Shown: positions 45,240 to 56,096 of the stretch, one piece after another
Layout of the letters: every line of letters begins with the position of its first letter
How positions within the stretch are numbered: the first letter of the stretch is position 1
Origin: Ryuthela nishihirai
Lineage: Eukaryota > Arthropoda > Arachnida > Araneae > Heptathelidae
Length of the DNA stretch: 64,000 nt
Direction of reading: 5' to 3'
Assembly: GCA_038380435.1 (NCBI GenBank)
Contig: JAWZYU010000028.1
Location: 23,358,201 to 23,422,200, forward strand
Made by a program: the position numbers and the translations under genes
Notes under the pieces: generated by a model
Database searches by the model: none
The model's input: the letters and a program-made list of their open reading frames with translations, nothing else
Told to the model about the DNA's origin: nothing

Positions 45240-47260
45240 AAGAAAAAAAATTAATTCCATTGAGGAAATTCATAAAATTCTTTTTGAAGCGAGTTAAAAC
45301 ATCGATTCTTCAGACGCTAAGGAAGGTGATCGAATTATAGATTTTCGCCAGGTTGATATAAATGAACATTCGTTACAGCATGAAAGTGACCAGGATGCTT
45401 CAACTTCTCAATCTCGTGCAGCATTCAGGGTTGAAGATTAATCAGTAGCGACTGAAGATTCTCAAATTGGTCAATCCGACGATGAAAAATCGGACTGTGA
45501 AACTGAGAATGAGGAAGATGCATCAAGTACCTTAAAATCGTAAAAATGCCTAAAAAAATAGATGTAAAAATGGCAGCATGTGAAATGGTGCAAAATTTAT
45601 CGAACTCCAGCCAGAAATACTTTTATTCGTTTAACCAGGAAATAAAGGAGAGGCTTCAAATGTGGGCGCTGCTTTTGAAGCCTTGTCTTTATACTTTCCG
45701 GACAAGGTTATTTGTGAGGAAGCACACCACACTAATAGCGAGATTAAAATTCCAAGGTCTAAATACAAAACAATAAACCATAATTAGGAATATGATAAAC
45801 AGCAGTCAGATGGGACAGCAAAATTTCAATCACATATCTGTGACACTGACACAACAAAGATCAGAGAATTTTTAGGCTTATTTTACTTTGCAGGAATTTA
45901 CAAGATGAAACTTGAATACAAAAGAGGTGTTCGATCCAGCATTAGGGATCCATATTTTCCGAGCAACAATAAGCCGTTTCAGATTCCTTACAAGTTGCCT
46001 AAGATTCGATGACAAATTAACCAGAAAAGGAGACAAAAGGATCACGTGGTCCCAATTCGTGAAATATTTGATCATTTTGGAGCAAAATGCTCCGAGCTTT
46101 GCAAACCTTCACACTATACCACTCAATGAGCAGCTGGTAGAATTTCGAGGACGCTGTTCATTTAAAACGTATATATCATCGAAGCCAGATAAGTTTGGTA
46201 CGGAAATGGTATTGCTGTGTGATGCTAAGACATTTTACTGCATTTTCGCCGAAATGTATACAAAGGCTCCACTCCTAAAAATTTCGCAGCACAGAATATT
46301 ATGCTGTAAAGCTGATCAAACCCATTCACGGGACAAATAGGAATTGTATAATGGACAATTGGTCCAAGTCTGTTCCCACTGCAAACTCAATACAGCTATT
46401 ATGGGCACTCTATATAAAGAAAGAAATCCACTACCAAAATCAAAGATCACAAAAACTCGATCCAAAAATTCAGCATGTTTGCCTATAGCGATTTCTGGAC
46501 TTCTTACTGTCCTCCTAAAAAGAAGCTTGTATTACTATTGACATCCATGCATCCGGAAGGAGATAAACCTAATGCACTCTTCCAGTAGTAGTAGAATTTT
46601 GCAATTCCACGAAAAGAGATTGTGGGTTGTTTTACCTCCGAGCCGCATTTTGCAAACAATAGGTCAAATGTCCAGATCACAAGAATCCTGAAGGCTCAGA
46701 GAAGGTTGGGGGGAAGGGACCCACTGGAACAGCTGTTAGGAGGCAGATGGTAGCCTCCCGTCAAGGCCATCCAGCATGTTCTTTAACCTGCACAGGGCAT
46801 GGCTATCTCCCACACGGGGCCACGAACACAAAAGGGGATGTGGACACCTTAGACCAATTATGCCACTCCTACACCTGCTCAAGGAAAACGAGACCGAGGC
46901 TATTTTACAACTTACTGGACATACCAGGGATCAATATCTTTAATTTATTGGCGAGTTCAAAGAATATAAATAAGAATTCAAAAATCGAAGATCTTTCATA
47001 AAAAAAAACAGCATGAGAGCTTGTGAAGCCTTATATGCTAGCTCGCCTGGACACGCAAAATTTACATACTCCACTCAGAGTCCGATACACTAAGCATTAA
47101 AAATTGATCCACTACCCACATGGGTCAGTTCCGCAGGAAGATGCTCATTCTACAAAAAGGTCAAGGACCGTAAAAGTCGCACTCAGGGTGAAGTTTGTAA
47201 AAAAAAAACGTGCCGAAAACCGGAAAAAATATTATATCCTGTGTGTATTAACACTTTTTT
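45240..47260 (+). pseudogene. piggyBac-like transposase relic split by a SINE-1
   Basis: An acidic N-terminal region (45450-45540) is followed by FDPALGIHIFRATISRFRFL and TSCLRFDD, then PLNEQLVEFRGRCSFKTYIS and SKPDKFGTEMVLLCDAKT, then NCIMDNWSKSVPTAN, all in the usual piggyBac order. After the SINE, TKGDVDTLDQLCHSYTCSRK and LFYNLLDIPGIN continue, then a Cys/Lys-rich tail (CKKKTCRKPEK). Several frameshifts; the MDNW Asp survives but the gene is dead. Confidence 0.85.
46624..46825 (-). mobile_element. SINE-1, 5'-truncated, inside the piggyBac relic
   Basis: 3' half and part of the body to about GGGGCCACGA. Diverged. CCACGAA occurs on both flanks but is too short to be certain as a duplication. 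Confidence 0.82.
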
Positions 47261-48940
47261 CTTTCCTCTAAACAATGTATCCTTGAAATTTTTTCTTATG
47301 TTCAAATATTTTATATTTCTTTCCGGCAGTGTTTTTCTATATTTGGACATACCACCAGTACTCCTGTTTTACATTGGTGAAAGTTTCGAGATGTGTTGTA
47401 TTCTAAGGTTAAAATAAATCTCGTGGAGGAAAAATATCGATAACACTGGAACAAGTGTTTTTTCACTTTCATTTTTAAGGATTTCCAGACTACTTTTTAA
47501 ACTTTGAATGATAGAATTTGTAAAAAGATTCGCAATTTCTTTATTGTATTAAAGAGAGAGGTTGGATTAAGTGCAACACTGGAAGAGGAGAAATTATGAA
47601 CAAATGAAAAATTCTGCATAGTTTTACAATATATTTGCTTTCCTTTCGATATGCTTTCAAAAGTAACATTTCATATGAAATGACTTAGGACTACAACTGC
47701 CCTGTTCGTTTCTTCTATACAGTACGTTTTATCGTATACTTATAACTGAAAATCGACTATGTCAAAAAGTCTTTTCACCACTCTATTGGAGCAATTAACG
47801 GAAGTGCAAGATTTTACCTTTTACCATCTTGCTGGCAAAGCAAAACGTTAAAAGGAACTTTATCAACTATGATGAAACTCAAAATCTAATGTGAATACAA
47901 ACTGAAATTACCCTTTTCGCGGTGAACTTGGCTCATGGTCCCAAGTTGCCAGCAAGAAAATGTCTATATACTATCTAGTTCCCCTTTACTACATATTGCC
48001 TGTTGTTACATATCGTTTAGCTATCCGAGAAAAATTATTAGAGATAATTTTGATCACCCATCGAAACCGTTACACTAATAAGAGTGCATCTACCAAGGGG
48101 TCTATGAAATAGAAGTGCCTAGGTCTTATTAAGGACCTTAACCATACATGTACGTACCAAGTCTCTTTAAAGATCTAAAGCTTTCAGGTTCCCGAAAGGC
48201 CGAAATTTGAACCATATCTCACATTTAAAATATTGCTCTTAATGGAATTGCTTTTCTACTATTATTTTGCTTTAATCTAGTGTTTTCTTGGAACCAGTTA
48301 ACATTAAGACTTTACTTTCATAGTTTTAATATGAAAGTTTTGTTTGCAAAATTACATTGCCTAACCGCTTATATGTTTCAATGGTAAATCTAGTCAGAAA
48401 TTTTTCGTACGAAGATGCATTTTTTTTTTGAGAATTTTTTCCTTAGGGTTATTACGCCTATGACCATATGTTGATTCCTGATTAACAGAGGGACAGACAT
48501 TGGAACATGTGAGGAACGTAGCAGGTAGCGAATCTGAAAATGGCCAGATGTGTTGTGAACAAAAGCTTGGATATCCATCCACATGATCCCAGAATGTGAA
48601 TGATGCAGCAGTAGACAGACATTTACTTTTCACATGGCAGCATATCACACATTGTACATGAACATCTGGACTACCAGAAAGTGTGTAGCAGATGGGTGGC
48701 AAAAGCTCGCGGATGGCGATAGAACACACACAACCTGTGACAACACACTGAAGATGGCATACTTTTTGGCTCAAATCATCGGTGGTGTAATTAAGGGGGG
48801 CGATTGCGGCAGTTGTCACAACCTAGAGATTGGCAAAACAGCCTTTAAAAAGAAAAAATTAAAAGTTTTTTTTTTCTTTGCTCATTTTTGGGAATTAATT
48901 TTCCCCCCCTTTCTTACTCTCTATGCAGAGGGTGGCAAAA
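47261..48940. other. No gene seen
   Basis: AT-rich, no recognisable protein, RNA or transposon. Confidence 0.4.
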
Positions 48941-48944
48941 CTGA

Positions 48945-48989
48945 TTTGCCCCCATAGTCCAGTGCAGTGCATTGGACTATGGGGGCAAA
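48945..48989. repeat. Near-perfect hairpin, 22 bp arms, 1-base loop
   Basis: TTTGCCCCCATAGTCCAGTGCA, G, and its inverse with one mismatch. It lies just before a mariner relic. Confidence 0.9.
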
Positions 48990-49655
48990 GGTAACAGTTA
49001 CTCGCCCCAGCCAGCAAATTACCTAGTTACGTCACCGCAAATCATCACTGCTGACAAGATGTGGGTATTCCATTACTGTCTTGAGGCTAAGGCAGAATCC
49101 ATAGCACGGAAACATCTCGGTTTTCCCTCCAGGAAAAGCTCAAGATGGCAACAAATGTAGAAAAGGTGATGGTAGCTATTTTTTTAAATTTATTGGCAGT
49201 CATTTTGGTGGATTTCCCTCAGTGATGAGATGGTCAACGCTATTGCTAATTAGGCCATATTAAGCTGACTTACGAACGTTGTTTGCTGCAAAAGGTTGAC
49301 CAAACCTTTTGCAGCAAACAACGTTCGTTATTTGTGATGATATATTATGTCACAAATAATGCTACTATTGCCCAACAGTTCCCATCTACCCACTGCCCAA
49401 ATTGCATCAGCCTTCCTGATCTTTACTATTAGAGGACTCTTCCCCACTCTACATCCTGACTTGATACCATCAGACTTCCATCTTCTCTAACACTTGAAGA
49501 GGTATTTGCAAGTATACTTCTTGTAACTGGATGAAGCCATCCAAACAAAGGTCAGGTAATCACTGCACCAATAGACACTTAGTTCTGCCACTATAGTTTC
49601 AATACTTCGATTGACTGCTACAATAAATGCTTAAACAAGCATGGAGACTATGGGG
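48990..49655 (+). pseudogene. mariner (SETMAR-type) transposase relic
   Basis: Broken frames give ADKMWVFHYCLEAKAESIAR (first catalytic block, DETWVHHY-like with the Asp before K), a WQSFWWISL segment matching VLIDFL, then PSDFHLL and HLKRYLQ (third catalytic block) and CYNKCLNKHGDYG, the family's C-terminal end. Many stops. A 26 bp-arm hairpin lies in the middle. Confidence 0.75.
49272..49328. repeat. Perfect hairpin, 26 bp arms, 5-base loop
   Basis: Arms 49272-49297 and 49303-49328 are exact inverses (ACGAACGTTGTTTGCTGCAA and on) around GACCA. It sits where the middle of the mariner relic should be. Confidence 0.93.
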
Positions 49656-49669
49656 CAAATATAGCCCAA

Positions 49670-51829
49670 GGATATATCTATATTTACCACTTAAATCCAT
49701 TAATATAATTTACTTGCAGGAGCAAAAAAAAATAGAACACCTTACTTTACAACCTCTTTTTCATTAATTGCAAACTGTTAAAGCAACAATCAATAAGACA
49801 GTACAACATATTAAAATAGTACAGCAGAAAATGCTTATTCTTTATGCACATTTTATTCAAAACAACAAAAAAACTTGTGAAATTAAGCTGTCTATTGTAT
49901 TCTGGTACCAACGAAAAAAATTCTGAATTTCTGTTCACTGTGAGTTGTATTTTATATAATTCACAATGAGCACCAACAAAGAATTACAAAGCCCTGAAAA
50001 ACTCAAACAATCCGCTATGAAGAATATTCTTTCAATTTAAACTTATACCTTAGTATAGAATAAAAATTATAGAATTCTTAGGATAACTTTTGGAGAAAGA
50101 AAAAAAAAAAACTAACAAAATTTACCCTGTAAAGTGAACAAAAACAATTCAACATTTACATATATATTTAAAAGGAACATATGATTTATTAATAATGTAA
50201 TAGGAGAAAAAAAGCTGTTGATATATTATATCAATAGTTTTCATTATGGTTAATTATATTAATATAAAACATTGTTTTGACATACTTGGCTGTTAATTAA
50301 ACAAGTATAGTCAATTTAAAATACACATTTCAACATTTATTACCTGAAATTGGAAGGTTAAGATAAAGAATAGCCAAGGCAATGTTTTCTTCATTATTAG
50401 ATCTTGTAGCTGGTTAATTTTTTTAAAGATTAACTAGATATTCATTTTGGTGTATACAACTACAAATTTTCAAATGAGTCAGGAAAACTCAATCTTATTT
50501 ATGCCACCAAAGAATTAAATACTGTGACATAATTATACAATGGATTAATGTGATTAAAATACAAATGAACTTCTAACTTGCCATATATGTACTAAATCAG
50601 AAAAAAAAATTACTTTTGCCAAAAAAAAGTTAATTTAATGGCAAACTATACTTGAACCCTCCATAAACTATATCAGTTTTTCATTAACCAGCTGCATCCC
50701 TTATGTACCTAGTTCATCAGTTTTAACTTCAGTAACAAATGTCTGTTAAAAGATTGAGCTCATTGCCATTTCATTTTAAATTTCATATTTGAATTAAATT
50801 TAAATCTACCATAAAAATATCTGTTTAACACTTTAAAAATTAGCAGCAAATACTAGTTTTTGTACAATATTTGTTTCTTCAGTTCCTTGTAAACATTACC
50901 CATACAAACATCAGCATTAGCATGCAGATTTAATTTTCAGTTCAAAAAATATTAAATCAGTCAAACTAAACTGTTCTATTGATAAATAAGTGAAAAATAG
51001 AATATATTAATTTATATATGCATATCTGTGCATTAACTGTAGATCTGACTGTACTTTGATTTGCAAGTCTCTGTACATTTTAGTAATGGGGAAGGTATCA
51101 AAAGAGGATGTAATACAAATAATTTTTGGCATTTTTCCTTCATTATACACATGTAACAACAAATGCTGTAGCACCTCTGTGGACTATTGAATAAGCAGTT
51201 AAAGCAAAATAGTAAATACTGCTCTTAATGCTAATCTCTTGTGTGCATATCAATGTGTATTTTTGCATGCATACATACATATAAATGCAGGCTACTTAAG
51301 AGATTAACAAATCTTTCCACTGTATTCTTGAATAGTCAGACTGAAAAATCTATACTCTGTCAACAATAATGCTGAACTGCTGGCAGGATTCTTAAAAGTT
51401 AGAAATGAATATTATGGCTAGTGTTTTTGAAGTACTTATAAGTTACCTAAATCAATGGAATGTTTACAGGGAACAACTAACCAAAGGGCACAGAACAATT
51501 TTTATAATAGTTATGTAATAAAGAATTACAGATAATTCTGCATGCAAACTTCTGTTAATGCAAAATTAAATAACAAATATAGATCATAATTCATATATAA
51601 CTCTTATAAAATTTGACAGTCAGCCTTCTGAGTTATGGTACAGTTGGAAAAAGTCCACCAGCTGGAGAACTGAATTTCTGCTTCACCTGCTGTACACACT
51701 CATCATTACATATGCTTATCTTCCCAGAAGGGGTGCTGAAACTGCAGCAAGAGTTTGGAAGTGTCCATCATGTTAGGACAGAATGGTCCCCTTAAACTGA
51801 GCTAATCACTTATGAATTGCAATATTCAC
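49670..51829 (-). other. Probable SNX6-like 3' UTR
   Basis: This AT-rich stretch directly downstream of the stop on the minus strand is the longest block after 18 kb without a SINE, MITE or transposon relic that I can see, which fits selection against insertion in an exon. Candidate AATAAA signals on the minus strand are at 50341-50336, 50190-50185 and 49857-49852. The next recognisable element downstream is a mariner relic ending near 49650. The end point is a guess. Confidence 0.4.
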
Positions 51830-51889
51830 TTACACACTGTTTTCTTCTTTCAGTGATGCCAAACAGTTTTTTAACAACTGAGCTTGCGC
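51830..51889 (-). CDS. Snx6: Sorting nexin SNX5/SNX6-like, final coding exon
   Basis: On the minus strand the acceptor TTCTTTTTCAG ends at 51890 and is followed by codons for AQAQLLKNCLASLKEENSV and TAA at 51832-51830. In SNX6 the residues after KHAK read roughly GNLQLLQNCLAVL before a short variable end, so length, position and the LLxNCLA core all fit. The phase matches the upstream exon (ending AAG), giving KHAK-AQAQLLKNCLASL. The intron between the two exons is about 9.4 kb and is filled with an old SINE, a Tc1-like relic carrying a SINE, and LINE relics. Confidence 0.86.
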   Translation of the reverse strand, partial: AQAQLLKNCLASLKEENSV

Positions 51890-52169
51890 CTGAAAAAGAA
51901 CATACAAATCTATAGTTGAGCCTATTATTAAATCTAAATGCAATAATAAAATACAGAGCCAATATTTATTTGAACTGCAATGAGTTACATCAATGTCAAA
52001 AATTTGCATAAAACTGAATAAAAATAAAATAAAAACTGAACAAGCATTACATTCAAGTAAAATATCTTAAGCATATTCACAGAAATTTAGAAAAAAAATT
52101 ATACATGCTGCCTTAGAATAATCAAATTCTATCAATATAAAATGGAGATCACTCAATATATGCCTTTTT

Positions 52170-52546
52170 TAATCTGTTTTGTTTTTACCTCTGAGCACTT
52201 TTATGCACACAATGGTCTAAATGGTCTGATCACAAGAACCCCAAAGGCTCAGAAAAGATACGAGAATAGAAGCCACTGGACCGCTGTTAGGAGACAGATG
52301 GAAATGTATCATAAAGGCCATCCAGCATGTTCTTTAACATGCACAAGATAGTCATGGCCTTGTGTGCAGGAGTGGCTTTTGTATCCCATCCAACAGATGG
52401 CTGCCTTTCGAAGTTCATCAAGTGTTCCTTTTCTCATTGAAGGCAGGGGTTTGTGGAGATAAATCTGAAAGCAGACACAGTTGTGACTTTAACGTAGGAA
52501 CATCAGATTACAAACATGGCTTGCTACCAACTAAATCACCCCCTTG
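52170..52546 (-). mobile_element. SINE-1, full length, old
   Basis: Recognisable from GTTTTTACCTCTGAGCAC to GCTTGCTACCAACTAAATCA; heavily mutated, so one of the oldest copies. It lies in the last intron of the SNX6-like gene. Confidence 0.82.
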
Positions 52547-53839
52547 CAATCTAACACTGATATTTATGTTTTTTACATGCTGCTTTATTCCAGAAACTCC
52601 AAATCTAAAGAAACATTTTGAAAAGGCATACAATACATAGAAATTATGAGAATCAAGTCGAAGGTTTTTTTTTTTTAAACAAAATTTTTTTAACTTTTGG
52701 CTAAAATGACATGGGTTACTTTTGAATTCTCCTACAGTGAAAGTTCTCTTATACACTTTCAAAACATGTAGTCTTTGCTTTGCAGATAACTTAAATGTGT
52801 GATAAAAATAACACATAAGAGAATAAATCATTATCACTCCCCCTAGTGTGATTGATCCTTGGATTTTAGCTCATATCCATGTGCAGTGCATTTTGGATTA
52901 CCACAAATGATTTCTTCAGTATTCGTATGTGTCCGCTCCTCCTGCTGACCATGAATAGTTTTGCTAAATTTATACAGGGTGTCCAACTATTAATGGTGGG
53001 TTTTGGGAAACACTTTTTTGGGAATACACAAAAGGCATCACACTGAATACCAGTACTATACCACATTGAATACCAGTACTATATTTTCCCATTCAAATAG
53101 TTCCATTTGGGGGGGGGGGGGAGAGATAAAATGGAACACTACCATAATTCTCAAGAGATATTATGGAAGTTTTTAGTAGAACATCTCCTGAAAGATGGAT
53201 TGGAAGAATGGTTCAATTTTATGGCCACTGAGGTGTTGATTTGATAGCCCTCGATTTTATTTTCTTTTGGGACTTTGTACAGATTTAGGTTTATGTGGAC
53301 AATATTTGAGACCTGAATGATTTGAAACTTAGAATAAGAGAAGCAACTAAACAAGATATATTCTGCAGCATTTATGGCAAGTAGAATACCCATTGGACAC
53401 ATGCAGGATCACCTAACAGTACACATATGAAAATTCAAAAATTGTGTTTAAAATTACACTGCTGGCCATTAAAAGTACTACAACAGAAAGAACTCATCAG
53501 ATTGTCCCAAAATATGCCAATAACTTGTTTTTGAGAAAATGAGAAAGAGTGGCACTGTTAATTTCAGTAGCATTTTTATAGCATTTTAAGGCTATTTTCA
53601 GAGTTACAATCTTTGAACACTTCTTTTCAGTGACTTATAATTCTTGCATCGTGTACTGATTAATATTTAGAAGATGGGTAGCCCATGGGAAAACATGTAA
53701 ATGATAAAAAGCGTAGCATATATGCACATCATGTGTGACAGTAATGCTCCCTGGAAGTGGTATAAGAGGAGATTACAAAGAGCCAGTGTAAAGCACTGGA
53801 ATTGTGTTTGCTAGCAGTTCTTGCACACTAAAGGATCAA

Positions 53840-54720
53840 GTATGCCCCGTCGAAGAACACGGCATCCGACATTAATTGAGGGAGAATTGTAGGATTACAG
53901 GATTGGGTTGTTTTACCTCTGAGCGGCACTTTTTTGCACACCATGGGCTAAATGGCCAGGTCACATGGACCCCAAAGGCTCAGAGAAGGTTGGGGGAGGG
54001 GACCCATTGGAACAGCTGTTGGGAGACAGATGGTAGCCTCCCGTCAAGGCCATCCAGCGTGTTCTTTAACGGGATTACAGAAAGGCAGATTATCGTACCA
54101 AGACATTGGTGCTTGTGTTGGACGGAATGTTGCCACAGTGATGAGAATATGGTGTCAGTGGGTAGAGGAGGAACAAACTCACCGACGTGAGGGATCTCAA
54201 TGGCCTTGTCACACAAACGTGAGAACAGACATCTCGTGTACATGGCTATTATTGATCGTACAGCCACATCAAACACCTTAGCTCAACACATAAGGTAGTT
54301 GCACATCAATCAGTGTCAGCACATACAGTTCGACATCATCTGCAGCATCGGGGCATCTTTGCTAGGCAGCCATTGCTTTCACTACCAATTGACTCTACAA
54401 CACAGGCTTATGCGACTGCAATGGTGGCAAGAACATCACACATGGATGTGCAAATGGCATCGTCTTTTCAGATGAATCCCGCTTCAGTATGCAGCACCAT
54501 GATGGACGAATCCATATCTTGTGGTACTGTGGCGACAGGCTCAGTGAGACATGCATGATGCAGCACCATACAGGTACAGCTCCTGGTGTTATGTTATGGG
54601 GTGCCATTAGATTCCACTCAAACACACGCCTTGTACGCATTACTGGTACTTTGAACAACCAGTTGGAGCCTGTGGTCATACCCTATCTTCAGGGCAAAAA
54701 TTTGAGTAGAGATACACAGT
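53840..54720 (+). pseudogene. Tc1-like transposase relic split by a SINE-1
   Basis: Starts MPRRRTRHPTLIEGEL, breaks at the SINE, and continues GRLSYQDIGACVGRNVATVM, RIWCQWVEE (helix-turn-helix), then VRHHLQHRGIFARQPL, FSDESRF-like and YQHDGRIHIL-like remnants in shifted frames, and GVMLWGAIRFHSNTRLVRI. The C-terminal catalytic blocks are missing after about 54700. Confidence 0.8.
53901..54071 (-). mobile_element. SINE-1 3' half inside a Tc1-like relic
   Basis: Duplication GGATTACAG at 53892-53900 and 54072-54080. The copy stops at CGTTAAAGAACACGC (read on its own strand), the same joint as inside the element at 21437. Confidence 0.93.
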
Positions 54721-55020
54721 GTGGTAATTAAAATTAAAGATTTTAATTCTCTATGACACTGCTAAATGTTTTTAAGCACTTCAACACAGAAGTACCAGTT
54801 ATTAAGTAGAGATTTACGTACCATACCATAAAGGATGGGTAGTAACAGGAACTTCTGGGATGCTTTGATGACAAATTTAATCAACGTTCATGCTGGCAAG
54901 TGACGTCTCAGTGGAGTTTAAAAGAAGGATAATGGATGCCAATGGTCTACCCGCATTGGCAAAGGAAATAATTATTTATACCTATGATAGCATAGTGCTT
55001 AAAAAACTTTTTTAATCTAT

Positions 55021-55060
55021 GACGCGTGTTTCGCGCCCTTACTTTCTGTACTTCGTCAGG
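55021..55060 (-). ncRNA. Possible degenerate hammerhead-like core
   Basis: On the minus strand, CTGACGA (55059-55053) and GCGAAAC (55034-55028) followed by ACGCGTC resemble the two conserved boxes and the GTC cleavage site of a hammerhead ribozyme with a tiny stem III, as in Penelope-like elements. Stem II, which should form between the boxes, does not pair well, so it is at best a relic and may be chance. Confidence 0.25.
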
Positions 55061-55564
55061 TGGGAAGTGACGAGCTTAAGAAAATGCAGGAGGGGTGGGG
55101 TGCAATAAATTGAATTGTAAGTGACTCAGCTCCAAGGATCGGAGTAGTCAGCCGATGTGCGGGTAGCCATAATGCTATCTGCATGTGACAGAGGTTGGGA
55201 GAGGGTGTGGGATTATGGGAAATCGACAAGATCAGCGAGTGTCAAGGGCAGCTTCACTATTTGTGGTTAGTAATTCATAATTATAATGAGTGGGGTACTT
55301 TTGGTGAATTTAGAAATTTTGTAAACTGAATTTTGGGGTAAGATAATTATGTTAGTGAGAGCCTGAATAATGGTTTTCATATTGGTATTGCTATTGGGAG
55401 TTGGGGGGGGGGGGACTTTAATCGCCAATTTTAGGATGCATTATGGAAGAGTTCTAAAATGTTTGGTGGGTGTGCATTAGTGCAGGTGGCAGATGAGGAT
55501 CAGCAATGAGAGAGGAGAGTGGGGGGGGGGGGGGGTTGCATGGTATTTCCGAGGTGTATATCTC

Positions 55565-55845
55565 CTAAGGATCAGACACCACACTGGGGGAAGAGGGACA
55601 ATATCTGTGTTGCAGAGTTCGGTCAGTTTTATCGAGGATATTTTCTGTGACAGCTAGTTGGAATTTGGTAGGTGGGGATATTATAATTTTAGTGGAGTGA
55701 AAATCAGTTGGCAGATTGTTATCACTGATTGCTTGAGATAGTGTGGTTTTTAGTAGTTTATTTAAGGTGTCATATTTATGCTCTTTAAGTCTGGCATCTT
55801 CTGCTGTGTTTTCTGTTTGTTTGTGACAGCCCCCAAGTGAATAGA
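55565..55845 (-). other. Unrecognised open frame without a start codon
   Basis: About 94 codons open on the minus strand, including TAEDARLKEHKYDTLNKLLK and ISPPTKFQLAVTENILDK, end at a TAG at 55567-55565. Composition looks protein-like (charged, few low-complexity runs). I do not recognise it. Being upstream of the hammerhead-like motif on the same strand, it might be a retroelement fragment. Confidence 0.3.
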
Positions 55846-56096
55846 TTCACAGTTTATCAGCTGGTGGATAATCCTGAGCAGAGGTCATCGCAGGCACCTG
55901 AACTCTTTGCTTCTACTGGCATCGTCAAATTCTACATTGGAGGAAGTCTTCCAGTGCAGATGGCTTCAGCCTTTAGTGGTGGGGGAACGGGTCTTTGTTC
56001 CATGTCTGCAATTAGGGGACTGTTTGATACTGTCGGCATTCCCTCTCTCAATAAACAGTTTCTTTAAACATCCCATTACCATTTTCTCTCCACAGG

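Noticed and set aside
53902..54281. Chimeric frames across 54071
   Set aside because: They cross a SINE-1 to Tc1 boundary marked by a target duplication.
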